From Brassica napus (taxonomy: Eukaryota > Streptophyta > Magnoliopsida > Brassicales > Brassicaceae), in NCBI RefSeq assembly GCF_020379485.1, contig NC_063452.1, positions 13,619,065 through 13,683,064 of the forward strand: 64,000 bases of DNA, written 5' to 3'. The notes below the pieces were generated by a model, which was not told where the DNA came from, did not search any database, and worked only from the letters and a program-made list of their open reading frames with translations. Shown here piece by piece: positions 38,945-51,309 of this stretch. Every line of letters begins with the position of its first letter. Within the stretch, counting starts at the first letter, position 1. The translations under genes and the position numbers were made by a program.

Positions 38945-40697
38945 ATGAATTCCTTTTCACATGTACCTCCTGGCTTCAGATTTCATCCAACCGATGAAGA
39001 ACTTGTAGACTACTACCTAAGGAAAAAGGTTGCATCAAAGAGAATAGAAATCGATTTCATCAAAGACGTTGATCTCTACAAGATTGAGCCATGGGATCTT
39101 CAAGGTTTGGCCCGAAAATCATGTCATTTCTCTTTTAATGATCCTTGGGTTAATTTATAGAAAGGCTAAATTGTTATTTTTCTTTGTAAAACTATAGAGT
39201 TATGCAAAATAGGAAACGAAGAGCAAAGTGAATGGTACTTCTTTAGCCATAAAGACAAGAAGTATCCCACGGGAACTCGAACCAATAGAGCGACAAAAGC
39301 AGGATTCTGGAAAGCCACTGGAAGAGACAAGTCTATATATTTAAGACATGGTCTTATCGGTATGAGGAAGACACTCGTGTTTTACAAAGGAAGAGCCCCA
39401 AATGGACAGAAATCGGATTGGATCATGCACGAGTATCGATTAGAAACAAATGAATATGGAACCCCTCAGGTATGTATATTGATCCAAGCACATTTTCAAA
39501 TCATATCTAGTTTAATTGTACAAGAAAAAAAAATGCCCCAAATGTTTGATCTCTCTTGACTACGTTTCTTAAAACGTATATGATCAGTGATCACGTTAAT
39601 ACACACACATAACTTCTATGTCCGATGCAATATATCCAAAGTCTATTGTTAAACTTTCATAAAAGTACATATCTTACATATATATGTTATAACAAATGAG
39701 AACCATTAATGTTCCCTCTTTGATCCAAAGTGTACTAAAGTTTACAATCATACACATAACTTACATATTAAATTTTTACTAAATTTGTCACCACATCCAA
39801 ATTCATATTTCATTTTTCACTACAATTAACATGGCATTGTTAACTTTCCGGAAAAATATCTAATCATATATGAACAAGTGACTATATTTGAGGAGATGTA
39901 CATGTGATATTTATGTGCAGGAAGAAGGCTGGGCGGTGTGTAGGGTTTTCAAGAAGAGATTGGCGTCAACAATGAGGAAAATGGGCGATTACGATTCTTC
40001 GCCTTCTCATTGGTTCGACGACCAGCTCTCTTTCATGGCCTCCGAGCTCGATTCCAATCCCCCAAGTCGGACTCTTCACAATCATCATCATTATAACCAA
40101 CACAATCACCAGCAGACATTGCCTTATGGCCTCGATGCGTCTTCAGCTTATACACTCAACAACAACCCTAACTTGCAGTGCAAGCAAGAGCTGGAGCTAC
40201 ATTACAATCACATGGTACAACATGAACAACAAAATCATCATCTTCATGAATCTATTTTCCTCCAGCTTCCTCAGCTTGAGAGCCCTAACAGTAATTGCAA
40301 CTCGCTACCTTATGGATCAAGCAACAATGGTAATAACACAAGAAATATTGGTGACTTGCAGCAATCATCAAATCTCACTCATGAGGAACACCTGCAACAA
40401 GGGAGTCAAAGTTTTAGATCTGTTTGTTACGATCAAGGTGACCAAGTGAGTACGGATTGGAGAGTTCTTGATAAGTTCGTTGCTTCACAGCTAAGCGAGG
40501 AAGTTGCAGCCGCAGCTTCTGCTTCTGCTCATCAAAATAACAACAAGATGGACGCAAGAAACACTGATTATCAAGTGCATCAGGGAATGAATCTGCTGGA
40601 CAATGATTCGGAAAGGGTTGTCGATATGGGAGAAGAGCATGCAAATGCTCATGCTGGTTTTGATTCTTCGAGTTGTCAGATGGATCTCTGGAAATAG
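38945..40697 (+). CDS. VND5: NAC transcription factor, VND5-like (AT1G62700 homologue)
   Basis: Three exons with clear GT-AG introns (38945-39104, 39198-39469, 39921-40697) give 1209 nt, 402 aa. The N-terminal NAC domain (about residues 5-165) shows its subdomains: [102 protein letters not shown]. The variable C-terminal part is rich in His, Asn and Gln (for example [13 protein letters not shown]) and ends [10 protein letters not shown], as in VND activators. VND factors act in the nucleus as switches for xylem vessel formation and secondary wall genes. Assignment to VND5 rather than another VND rests on similarity plus collinearity with AT1G62730 and AT1G62680 homologues on either side. No lesion is seen. 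Confidence 0.88.
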
Positions 40698-41409
40698 TGA
40701 TCAAAAAGAAGAAGATTCAAGATGAATACATGTGAAATATACATGCACACTAGTGCTGTGAAGATGATGATGGTGGAGACCGGTTTAAAAATAAGTTGGA
40801 AGGAGAAATAACATGGAGTTATTTCCCCGATTTATAGAGGTTTTGTACATAATAAAAACCTAAATAATATGGTATTTTCTCTCGATGATTCTTGTTTCAG
40901 TATTGTATTATATGTATATGATATATGCATGCGTGAATGCATGTATGCAGGCATATATGCATCTATATTTATCTATCTTTGTATGGATCATTAATGTATA
41001 TCCATCCTTAAATTTGTATAATAACCATATGAGTAGTGGTTTAAATGTGAAACCCGTCCTTGTAGCAAGGATAACTAAAGCAAAAAACTCTATAAATTAA
41101 TAAAAGGGAAAATTGGAAAAATGAGACACTTTCAACTTGAGTTTTTCACTCTAATACTTTTTTAAATTTTTTTGTCTCTTTAGAACTTTAATTTCTGTAA
41201 ATACAATTATACCCTTAAATTAAATGCTAAAATATATAATATTCTAATTTATTTTCTTAATACAATTTATAAAGTAAAAAAAGAAGGAGATTCATCGGTA
41301 GCTAAACACAATCTATCGGTTCATTCTAAACTCCTAAATTTTAGATAAACACAATCCACTACCCTCAGAAAATTGAGATAAACACAAATCATCTCTTTGC
41401 TAAAACAAA

Positions 41410-41832
41410 ATGAAAGGGTTCGATTTCAAAGTGATTCAGGAGAAGATCTCCAACAGCTTTCGTCCATGGCCACGATCCTTTCAATTATGGGTTCGAGCTA
41501 CCAATATCTACACTGGTTACAAGGTCCCAACTGTGTATCGACTCAAGCTCCGTCGTTGCAGCCACCGTCGCTTCACCGTGCTTTTGGTCGCCATCAACTT
41601 CTCTCACCGGAACCACCACTGCCGTGTCATCTCCGCCGCTGCACGGGCTCGTCTTCTCCGTTCAAGCAGTCACAGCCCGAGAGCATTGAATCGAGCAGGC
41701 CACACCTTCACGCATCGCTCGATTGGTTCTCTCGGATGTTCAGTTCGTCGTTTGGACCAAGCCAGATGGATCGAGCATTTGTCTTCCACATCGAACGTTC
41801 CAAACCACGAAACAGACATGGCTAAATTTTAA
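41410..41832 (+). pseudogene. Orphan coding fragment resembling an ABC1/UbiB kinase N-terminal region
   Basis: The frame begins MKGFDFKVIQEKISNSFRPW and RSFQLWVRATNIYTGYKV, which resembles from memory the segment just before the kinase domain of plant ABC1-family atypical kinases. After that (from about residue 42) it becomes Arg/Ser/His-rich with no resemblance, and a second overlapping frame (41397-41825) is open as well. No kinase motif follows. A captured or truncated gene piece is likely; a young orphan gene is less so. Confidence 0.35.
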
Positions 41833-42149
41833 TATATCGCACACTTGGCCCCTGAGATTAGTTCCTTTCTTATTTTTTCCCCTAAAATTTTATTTTTTGA
41901 AAATTAGTCCTCGATTTCACCCCAAAACTCTTGGTTCAGGGAAATATCTTTAATGTTCGCCCCAATACTTTTAAATTTACGGAAATATCTTTATGATTTC
42001 GCCTTAAACTTTAAACGTTCACTTTTGACTCTATTATATGAAAATACAATATATACAAAACTCAGAAATTAATCGTGGAGCAATCCATGATTAGTTTTAA
42101 ATTTTTTATTATACTTTCTAGTATATAAGCTAGTATACGTATCAAAGTA

Positions 42150-42322
42150 GCGTGAATCATATGTGGTATAGTGGTTTGTGTGTATAATTTTCTCTTGAAT
42201 AACTCGGGTTCGAGTGGAGGAAAGAACAAATTTGATGATTTTTTGACTTAGGAAATAATATATTCTACGAGATTTAGATTAGATTTCGTGTAGAATTAGG
42301 AAAATACATCTTTAACCGAATA
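42150..42322 (+). mobile_element. Possible tRNA-derived SINE
   Basis: An A box TGGTATAGTGG (42164-42174) matches the pol III consensus exactly, and a B box-like GGTTCGAGTGG (42207-42217) follows at the normal spacing of about 33 bases. The downstream 100 bases are AT-rich. The sequence does not fold as a tRNA with a proper acceptor stem, so a SINE is more likely than a tRNA gene. No A-tail or target duplication was confirmed. It abuts the Helitron end at 42323. Confidence 0.45.
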
Positions 42323-42360
42323 CTAGATTTTGACCCGCGCTTCAAAAGCGCGGGTTTTTC
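42323..42360 (-). mobile_element. Helitron 3' end, element extending rightward on the minus strand
   Basis: On the minus strand a 9 bp hairpin CCCGCGCTT-TTG-AAGCGCGGG (42334-42354) is followed after about 8 bases by CTAG (42323-42326) and T. This is a standard Helitron 3' terminus. The element body would run to higher coordinates; its 5' TC end was not recognised. The next 1.5 kb is AT-rich and non-coding. Confidence 0.6.
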
Positions 42361-44193
42361 CAGTTAATATAAATGTTTTAAATGAATTAGTGTTTTGGTT
42401 TTGAAGTACATTATCAAGTTATAAAGTTGTATTATATTAGAGAAGAAAACGTTTCTTTTTGTGTAAATTATATTAACTTATCGGTTAGTTTATTTGAAAT
42501 TTTGTATGTACACTTTTATGTCATAACATCATTTTTGTATTGTGTGCATTTTATAAAAGTTACATTTGTTCAGCTGGTAAAACATAAGATTTGCTTGTTG
42601 GATTTTGGGCTGATCAAATAATATACATTTGTAGGGTTTTTAAGAGTTTTAGAAGTGTTTACGTACCCAACCTAGACTCGTAGGCAAACCAATAAATCCA
42701 GTGACTTGTATATATTACGGCCCAGATTTAGTTAAAACCTGATACATAAAACCTGATAAATCTCGTTCAAAACTCAAAACCAATCATTAATCTGGGATCT
42801 GATATTGTTTGACTCCATAAGACCTTATATAAGTATGATGATATTTAAACAGTGTTTAATATGAATTTGTATTTTAGTTTTGTTGTACATTATCATGTTA
42901 TAAAGTCATTTTAAATCGAAGAAGAATTTTTTTTGTTTAAAATTAAAGTTTTATAAATTTATATTTCAGATTTTGTATTTTATAACGATATTATTATAGC
43001 TTTTAGACATGGACCAATAAAATAAATTGCTAAAACAATAGATTATCCCAAGAAAATGAACATCACGACTGGGCTTTAGTTAAACAAAAACTTTGGTCCA
43101 CTATAATGATTAATAAATAAAATCATCATGTATAGTTATAGTTAGGTAAGACCAAATGTATTCGTTAAATGAAAGGGTGCACCAACTTTTTTTAAGTAGA
43201 TTTTTTTAGGACTCCTCTCCATTTAATAGTATTGATGGAAGTTTCCATATTTTTCGGATTTGCCTAGAATATGTATATTACCTTACGCAGAATACATTAG
43301 AGTAGGTGAGAAACTTATTATTCCTTTAGGCGTCACATAAGGTAAAAGGAAGAACATGTTATGGCACATACACTAGATAAGATATATTATTGAGTTGTAG
43401 CTATATATCGTTATCAAGATATACTGAAGACATCTTTCTTTATTATAACGTTTCGAAATATAGCTTGGTTAGAATATATAAGAAAAGCTAGTTTACAATG
43501 TATACCCAAGATATATCTATGTATAAAACTTAGTATCTGATTTCTAAACTAAGTAGATGACCAGAATGAGTATTCTAACTGTAGGTAGAAGATAAAATAA
43601 AATAGGATTCCACTTAAAAAAAAAAAATTTTAAACATATATATTGTCATACTTATGTTTCCAATAGTTTTCATATTTTTTAACATTTTTAAAATTTAGTT
43701 TGCTATTTTAACCATAAAAGAATGGTAAAAATTGTCCAGAATTGCCCAAAATATCAGAAGTTCTATTGTGACAAATAAAAATTCAAAGTGTCATATTTTT
43801 CCAATTTTCTCTTAATAAAATTGAGACTATAATAATTTATCAATTTATAGAGTTATTACTTTAAAGAGATTTTTTAGATTTATATATTTTTAAATATTTT
43901 TAGTTTAGAAAAATGAAAAGAATATTTTATTCACGATATTATATAATGTCTAAACTTTACAAATTTAAATAAAAATGAAAAATAAAATAAATAAAATTAG
44001 ATATGAAATTCATTTTTTAAGAAAGAAAAACAACAAAATGCTTTATCTATGTTTATATAATAGGACCATATATTTACGTAAGAGTTTTTTAAATAATATT
44101 ATCTTATTATTTTATCGAATTATGTTATATTTTACACCGGTCCAACTTAAAGCACGATAAATTTATTAATTTATCGTGTTTATTAATTTATAG

Positions 44194-44236
<43 letters not shown>

Positions 44237-45880
44237 TTTTAATAAGAATTTATACTTCTAGTTTGTTTATTGATACCTTGATGTATACTCGATTCATGTC
44301 TCTCATATTTTTTTGTTTCGTTTGGTTTAGTCACATAAAATATTATCCGTTTCTAAATTTTCTTTAAAAATAATGATGTGAATCCAAAAAGAATATTATA
44401 AAATTTTTGATACTCTTATCTATTCACAATTGGATTACTAGTTACATGTGCATTACAAAGCCAAATCAAAGAGATAATTAAGTCTTTCAATTTATTCGAC
44501 ACTGCCAACACATTTCCTTAACTGGAAAAGAAAATAATAAGCGCACAAGAACGTATTTGAGATATGCATTTTTAACTTATGAAATATATATAAACCACAC
44601 TGAGTTTAATTTGAATTGACTTACACATTTTTATAAATATACCCAAAATATTCATATAACTAATTTACCAACTGAGTTTAATTTGGATGGACGACTTACC
44701 ACATTTCAATTGTTGTTGATGAGAAACAACTTGCAAGAAGCTTGAGAGAGCGAAACCCAGATAATATTATGTATGTAAATGAGTGTGAAAGATAAAAGAT
44801 GCATGGCTTAAAGAACCAACAATGTAGTTGTAAATTTTTCTGTGCTTATGACACGTTGGATCGAGAATATACATAATACATATAGAGAGAGGGATACAAG
44901 CCGCCGAAAAAGGAAAATAACAAAATCATGCTTTGTCCAAAACAAAAGAAAAGCATGCTTTGTCATAAGGAATTTTTAATTATAATGTTTAATTCAAGGG
45001 AGGCAGACAAGACAATATATAAAAGGTAACATCATTTTTTCCTCGAAGTCATTAGCTATTAGAAAAGACAATATCTTAAACATAATTTGGAAGATCACAT
45101 ATCATATAAGTAATACTTTTGACCATTTTTCAGGGCAATTTATACATGTGTTTGGATTCTAACCTCAAACTATATATGTAAGATTTAATATACCGAATTT
45201 GAGTTTTTCGACCATCACATATATTTGCATTTGCAGTTAGCTAGGAGAGACATATTATGTATTACGAGTTTTATTTTCATGAATAAATTATACAAGTTCA
45301 TCTCTTTTGTTGTGAATATTAATTATACTTTATTTTTGATAATATGTTTGTGTGAAAAGAACAACAGACTATATTTTCCTAAATAACCAATACATACGAT
45401 TAATATTGCATAAAAATCACTGATTATTAAATTCATTTCATTTTAATTTTGTGAAAGAACATCATGATTTGGGCGTGCTCTTTGGGATTGACACACAACA
45501 GTCCCGGACTCCCGGTCCAAGGGAAACCATCGTATACCATTGACTTTTTTTTATGTCTATAACAGTAAAAAAATAAAAATTAAGAAGAATAGAAAAATGC
45601 ATCGTTGTGTTTTAATCTATAAGTAATGATTCCTTTGTATATGAATACAATAATTTGGAGATAAAGTCTAACTTAAAAAATAAGTAAAGTCTTGGGAACA
45701 ATTATATCTAGGATTCTCTATTCATAACACAATGAGCATTTGGTTTGGCCTAAGTTTTAAAGCTTCTCTTCTCCATACTCGTAACCAGGTGGTTTCGTAA
45801 ATGTAAGAACTACGGCACAAATGTAAAGCAAACGGTGCACCGGAGAATATCTCTACAAAGATATGTGTATTACTAGTATT
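42361..45880. other. Intergenic, AT-rich, no gene seen
   Basis: It contains the body of the minus-strand Helitron in its left part, a (TA)n microsatellite at about 44195-44235, and short low-complexity frames (42427-42621, 43975-44160) without homology. No coding gene was supported. Confidence 0.4.
44195..44235. repeat. (TA)n microsatellite
   Basis: About 20 TA dinucleotides. Simple-sequence length variation is expected. Confidence 0.9.
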
Positions 45881-45889
45881 CTTTTAAAG

Positions 45890-47330
45890 TGAACTTACAA
45901 GTCTCTCTTTAAACAGAACCTCAACAAGATCAAGACACCTTTGACTTGTTGCTCACACGTCGTCGAATACAAGACCTCTAAAACCTCTCCCTTTAATCCT
46001 TAGTGCTTTCACTCGCTTACAAGCTTATGAAACCCACTCTTATGATAAGAATAAAATTCTAATGACCACCCTAATACATAGGTCGTAATGGACTATATAT
46101 ACACAATAGGCAAGTCGGTTAACCTAACCTATCTACCTAGGGGTGTTCAATCCGGATATCGGTTTGGTTTCGGTTCGGTTTTTTCGGTTTTTCGGTATTT
46201 CGGTTAGTAAAATATAACTACCATTCTAAATCTATATTTACTTCGGTTCAGTTCGGTTTATATACCGCCGGTTTTCTGTTTATTCGGCTTTATACCAAAA
46301 CATAATTATTTAGTTTGGGATCATATTATATAAATTTTAGAATCATATTGTCATCGCAGTCATTTATTAAAAATATATTATATTTTCAAATAAAAGAACA
46401 AAAAAATAAAAACGCTTTATACCTTCAAATGAAATAATCAAATCTAGAATTAAAATCAAAGCTCGAAATTTTGAAAATAAAAATAAAAAACAAAAGAGAA
46501 GTATGAAAGAAAATGTTCCACTCTTCCATATTCAATGTTCATCAAAGTCATGTTTCGTCGGGTGAAACTTTGTTCGTTTATAAATAAGAAAAAAATTGTG
46601 AAATTTTTTTTCTACTTATTATCCATCAAATTTATAACCTTTACTTCAATTTAATCAATGCTAAAATGATTAAAAGAAGAAGAATAAGAAAATAAAAAGC
46701 CTCAGTTACGATGAATTGTTATTTAATTATATTTTAAGTGTTTTTCAAATTATGGTAATAATTATTAACTAAAGAATAACTTATATAACAAATATATTTT
46801 TCATGTGACGTTATAAAATATGTACATATTTACATTTTTTTACTTTTGATCGGTTTTGTTCGGTTTATTTGGTTTAATCGGTTATAAACCAAACCATATC
46901 CAAATCCTACGGTTTTTATAAAATCATATCCATTCGGTTTATATGGTATATACCAAAACCACACCATATTATCTATTTCGGTTCGGTTCGGTTCGGTATG
47001 GTTCGGTTTTACCATATTGAACAGGCCTATATCTACCCAATATTTACTAACTACCCAAATATGGCAAGTTCCCTAAAACTTATACAAAGTCTTTAAGGAA
47101 CTTCCCATCGTGAGATCTCCTTCTCCAAGATGCATCTCTTCATGCTTGCCCTCCAAGATGTCTTCGCATTAACTCTAACTTGGTCAGCAATCCTTTCTTC
47201 AAGTCTCAATCTCCACTTTGTTTTGTTCATCCGCATGTGCACTCATTGTCGTAGACTCTGCTCCATTTGTTGCTGTATTTGCGTATGTATCAGAACGTCC
47301 ACTTGATCTTTGCATCTTCAGGTTTGGCCT
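45890..47330 (-). mobile_element. Probable copia-type LTR remnant, interrupted by hAT copy B
   Basis: With the hAT element removed, the flanks read continuously. On the minus strand they resemble a plant copia LTR: a GATGTCTTGGAGGGCAAGCA / AAGTTCCTTAAAGACTTTG type upstream part, a TATATATAGTCC TATA box near 46095, and a transcribed CT/AG-rich leader. The LTR ends were not located, no partner LTR or coding region was found, and the family identity is by recall only. Confidence 0.35.
46138..47029. mobile_element. hAT-type non-autonomous element, 892 bp, copy B
   Basis: The ends are TAGGGGTGTTCAA and TTGAACAGGCCTA, flanked by a perfect 8 bp target duplication TATCTACC (46130-46137 and 47030-47037). 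The sequence is the reverse complement of copy A (25209-26131) throughout, including the GGTTCGG/AACCGAACC subterminal arrays. Non-coding, so mobile only in trans. Confidence 0.87.
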
Positions 47331-47839
47331 AAGTTTAAAGGTAACATGTAAGCTATCACCTGCGGATTGGTAAACAACATATACTTTCTGAAAGCTGTTA
47401 GTGGAAATATGTTAACATTTAGTATAAACTGGTACGAACGCTTCAAACTCTGATATAACATTTTGTGTTGGTTGTTGGGATACAAAATGGCAGAAGAATT
47501 TGAAAATGTTTGGGCTATATGCTTATCATGTTAGATTCAAATATGAGGTAGCTAGGTGACCAAAAGGATTTGGTTATTGCAACCAAAGCTTGATGTTTTA
47601 AACTTCAAAAGCTGTAAGCATAGTATTTCCGTGTGTGCAATTCATGTTTTATACATTTAATTACAAAGAACTGGTAACGAAAGACATATATAATCGAAGT
47701 AAAGACTGAAAAAAATATATATTAAGAAAATTATAAAGTTGCATAAGAGTCATCCAAAGGGAAAAGAAAACCAGCAGCAAATTGTTACAAAGGTATTTGA
47801 CTATCAATGTGGTTCGGGAAAGCATGGAGACGATACTTA

Positions 47840-48889
47840 CGTACGCGGCCATTACTGACGGATTTGTCACCTGCCATTCCTTTAAATTCAAATCTTCTCC
47901 AGCTGTTTCTTACGGATCATATAATAAAATATAAAACAAATGCCTACACTTTTTTTGTACATAAATAACCTCGCCAGCATGAGTGAAACCTGTTAGGTTC
48001 AAATCAGTGTCCATACTCGCATCACAATCACCAAAAGGTGAAAGAAAGTTTTGACTCGACCACTTGTGTTTCTGTGCATCCTCCAGAATTCAGAATCTAC
48101 TATGGTCATATCGATTAAAACAAGCTAACCTTCCCTTATAAGTTACCAGGAAATTTCCATCAAATCCCGATGGTAGTTTTATCATATCGAACTTTTCAGA
48201 TCTGACATCAAAGCTCATTACAATATAATCAAGGTTCTGACAAGGAAAAGTTAGATAATATATCACACCGTCAATGCATCGCCCAACTGTATCCCAGCTA
48301 GAACGATGCTTATGGTTAATCTTGACTGTTCTCCGTGATTCTTGAACTGATCCTAATGTAAAAACTCGGCACACATAACAAGTCTTTCTAAATGGAATGC
48401 ACACTATTTTGTGTTTACCTTCAATGGGATCATATCCTAAAAACAATATTGTGCACTTCCAGGACTTACATGGTTTTTGTATAGTTGGTAAAGTTACGAA
48501 CTGTCTTGTGCTAGGATTCCAAACTATGGGCTTTTCTGATTCAAAGCAGATCAAGCCATGGACAGATTCGGTAGATGAGGAGCTAGCTCGGAACTTATAT
48601 GATGATGATCAAATGACAGAGAAGAAGAGTATGACCTGTTCGAGTTCTGAGTATGCTGTGGAATCGAGGAAACAAACAACTTGGCATATTTTTGGAAACA
48701 AAGTAGAAGGCGCTGCCGTGGGGAACGAGTTTCGAACAAGCTGATGAAAGATGGATCGGTAGTGATTGATGACCAAAGCTTCGACACGCAACTAAACCTT
48801 GCAACAGATTTCTCAGGCAGCCGTAATAGTGTCTCTGTGGTTAGGTCGGTAGGAAGGTAGTCTGTTTTTGCCTTCTTTCGGTGCTCCAT
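47840..48889 (-). pseudogene. F-box protein gene (F-box plus FBA domain), decayed
   Basis: The start MEHRKKAKTDYLPTDLTTET leads into an F-box (LPTDLTTETLLRLPEKSVAR, FSCVSKLWSSITTDPSFISL), the module that binds SKP1 in SCF ubiquitin ligases. After about residue 95 the frame shifts near 48570. The F-box-associated region continues in another frame from 48560 (KPIVWNPSTRQFVTLP, FLGYDPIEGKHKIVCI, IDGVIYYLTF), to a stop at 48090-48092 in place of a Trp codon. Recognisable tail (ILEDAQKHKWSS, LTGFTHAGEVIYV) follows to about 47930, then further stops. Full family length would be near 380-400 residues. At least three lesions are visible, so no complete protein is expected; the F-box alone (about 112 aa) could still be made. 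Confidence 0.8.
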
Positions 48890-48899
48890 ATTTACTCAC

Positions 48900-49186
48900 A
48901 ACTCTAATTAGATCATAAAAGACTCTTATATATATATATATATAATATCTACTATGGGAGTCCGGCGTTAGTATATGTTCTAGTGAAATTTAATAAATTT
49001 TATTATCTTGAAAAATAAAATATTCGTCTAAAATATGAAGATGCATTAATTTTCTTTCACTCCGGCATCATTGTTCCTAAAATTATTTTAAAATAAAATA
49101 AAATTCCGATATATGGGTAAGAATGTATTAACATTTTATATTAGAGGATTTTGTAACATTTTGTATTATATTTGTTGATTTTGAAA
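48900..49186. other. Spacer between F-box pseudogene and Helitron
   Basis: Holds a short TA run at about 48928-48945 and nothing else recognised. Confidence 0.3.
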
Positions 49187-51307
49187 TCTTACAATACTAA
49201 AAGCCAAATATACTCAAAATATAGGGTGTCCACGTAGGCATAAAAAATCAGCCAATCACAATTTGTTCTATAACCATGTCATTTAAAGCAAAATATGAAA
49301 ATAAAACCTAAATCGATAATTGTAAGTATCTTTTAAGTTTCCATCACTCTATATTCGTTTGTTTTCATATTAATCCTAAAGACGTTGCGTCCTAACCAAA
49401 AACTCATCGTATCCCATCAGAATATCTATTTCTTCTTCTGCAAATTTTTCTGTATCCTTAGCAATTTGGATTGGATTAAGATTCCCAGAAGGATCCCCGG
49501 ATCCTCACCCTAATCTAATCCACAATCTGATCTTTCCATGTTGAATCCTATCTCAACTTGCTTCCCCTTCATCCCAGTCATGGTATTTACGAATCCAAGT
49601 GGGCAATCCATGGAGGCACACCAGGATACTCAGCACGAGACTGCCGTTTTTGATCCGGTTTGATTCTCCCATAGTCATTTTCATTTTGATTACGGAACAT
49701 TTGATGTCACTAATGTTATTGTCTCAATGATCTTTATATTTGTAAAACATCTGAAAGAAGGCAATGAGTGGACCATTTCCTTGAAAATGGGCGTTGGAAC
49801 TTCAATAATAAGATAATTTTCTTTCTATAATTGGTTCCATAAGGAACTTCAACATCAAATCACTTATATATATATATATATATATTATATAGTTATGAAA
49901 AAACATTTTATCTTGAAAAAAAGAACCTCCAATTCATACCCTTTTTGGAAAAATGATATGGAATAAAAAACCCCCGAGTGCCTCAATTTTTTCCTTATTT
50001 GTATACTCTCAGATAGGGAAAACTCTGATGTTTATGGTAACACTAAGCACTTGAAACATATATTACATATTTTTTTCCACTTCTCATACGATATGACTAA
50101 CATCTCTCAATGATTTAGGTCTTTGGAAAATAAACTCTTTTGGATATGAAGGAACCGTGAATCAGTGCATTACTCCTCCCAAGTATGTAAAATTAAATGA
50201 TGAGTATCTCACTAATGTTCTCCTCAAGATAAATGCCAAGGTGATGATGATCTCTTTGACTCAGTAGTATCAGTTACAACTTTTACTTTTGTCATTTATG
50301 ATATAACTTTCTTAAGTTTCAAACATTTTTTGTATAGCTTGGTGTATTGAATTCAGTGCTAGCTATTAAGTGGCGATGAGGAATCTCTTCGGTAATTGGG
50401 ATGAATATGTCTAATGGTATAGTAAATATTTCAAGACGATTGGCAAAACTTTGTCTGTATGATAAAACTGTGAAAATGAAGTTTGATTACAAGACTCAAA
50501 TGCTGTTTCTGAGGGAGCTCTTGCCTGGCTTTCAGTCTGTCAAGTTCTGCAGTGAAACCCCATCACATTGCCATATAAAGGCAGCATATATATAATATAG
50601 AGATTTTCTAAAAGCAATTTAATACAGTTTTGTTAAATCAAGTACAATAATAATAATAGGATAGTGTGAGTGGATTTCAGTTTAATCAAGTTCTTCGTAG
50701 TGAACTGAATCAGCTGATACAACTAAGGACTTGCAAATGATCCATAAATATAGCTTTGGTTAATACATCAATGGCACCAAAGTGTAAATATATTGGAAAA
50801 TTGAAGGTAATCTAATTTTGTACTCTTATTTTAATAGAGTTGATAAAGGTAAAATAAATAAAAATTTAACTTATATATATTATCTAATAACTTTTATTTA
50901 CAAGAATAATATTTCTTTTTTTTTTACCATAGACTACACATTTTACTTTGACAAAATAAGAAAAATCATCAACAACTTAAAAAAAATAAAAGTATCAGTA
51001 CATGAGTAAGAGCTACATCTTTTGTCTACAGCTCAGCTCGGAAGATAACAATAGAGGAAACACAACTAAGAACAATTTTTGGCACCATCCGAACTGTTTT
51101 TGTATTCTAAACTCAGTTTTGGTAATTTGGCAAATTAATAGAAAGGATTTTATTACAAAAATGTTTAAAACTATATACAACATTCAATCAGGAAAAAGTA
51201 GAGCATTTTTCAATATGATAATTCTGCAATATATTATATTCACATAACAAAACTAATTGCAATATTGTTAAATTAACTAACCGCGCGTAGCGCGGAAAAC
51301 AACCTAG
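49187..51307 (+). mobile_element. Non-autonomous Helitron, 2121 bp, both ends visible
   Basis: The 5' end TCTTACAATACTAAAAGCC fits the TC start and the usual TATACTAAAAG-like consensus. The 3' end has a perfect hairpin CCGCGC-GTA-GCGCGG (51281-51295), then CTAG (51304-51307). It sits between A (49186) and T (51308), the standard Helitron target. No Rep/helicase gene is present. The interior at about 49380-50600 is less AT-rich, with exon-like pieces, and may be captured host sequence. Confidence 0.75.
49380..50595 (+). pseudogene. Possible captured gene fragments in the Helitron
   Basis: Short open pieces such as SFGYEGTVNQCITPPKYVK and LNDEYLTNVLLKINAK (about 50120-50240), and a frame at 50401-50595 (LPGFQSVKFCSETPSHCHIK), look coding in base use. 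They are separated by intron-like AT-rich stretches with GT/AG borders. I do not recognise the parent gene. Capture by the Helitron is the likely source, but this rests on composition only. Confidence 0.35.
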
Positions 51308-51309
51308 TA

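Noticed and set aside
42164..42217. A tRNA gene
   Set aside because: The A and B boxes fit, but no acceptor or anticodon stem pairing is visible and the 3' part is AT-rich, so a SINE is more likely.
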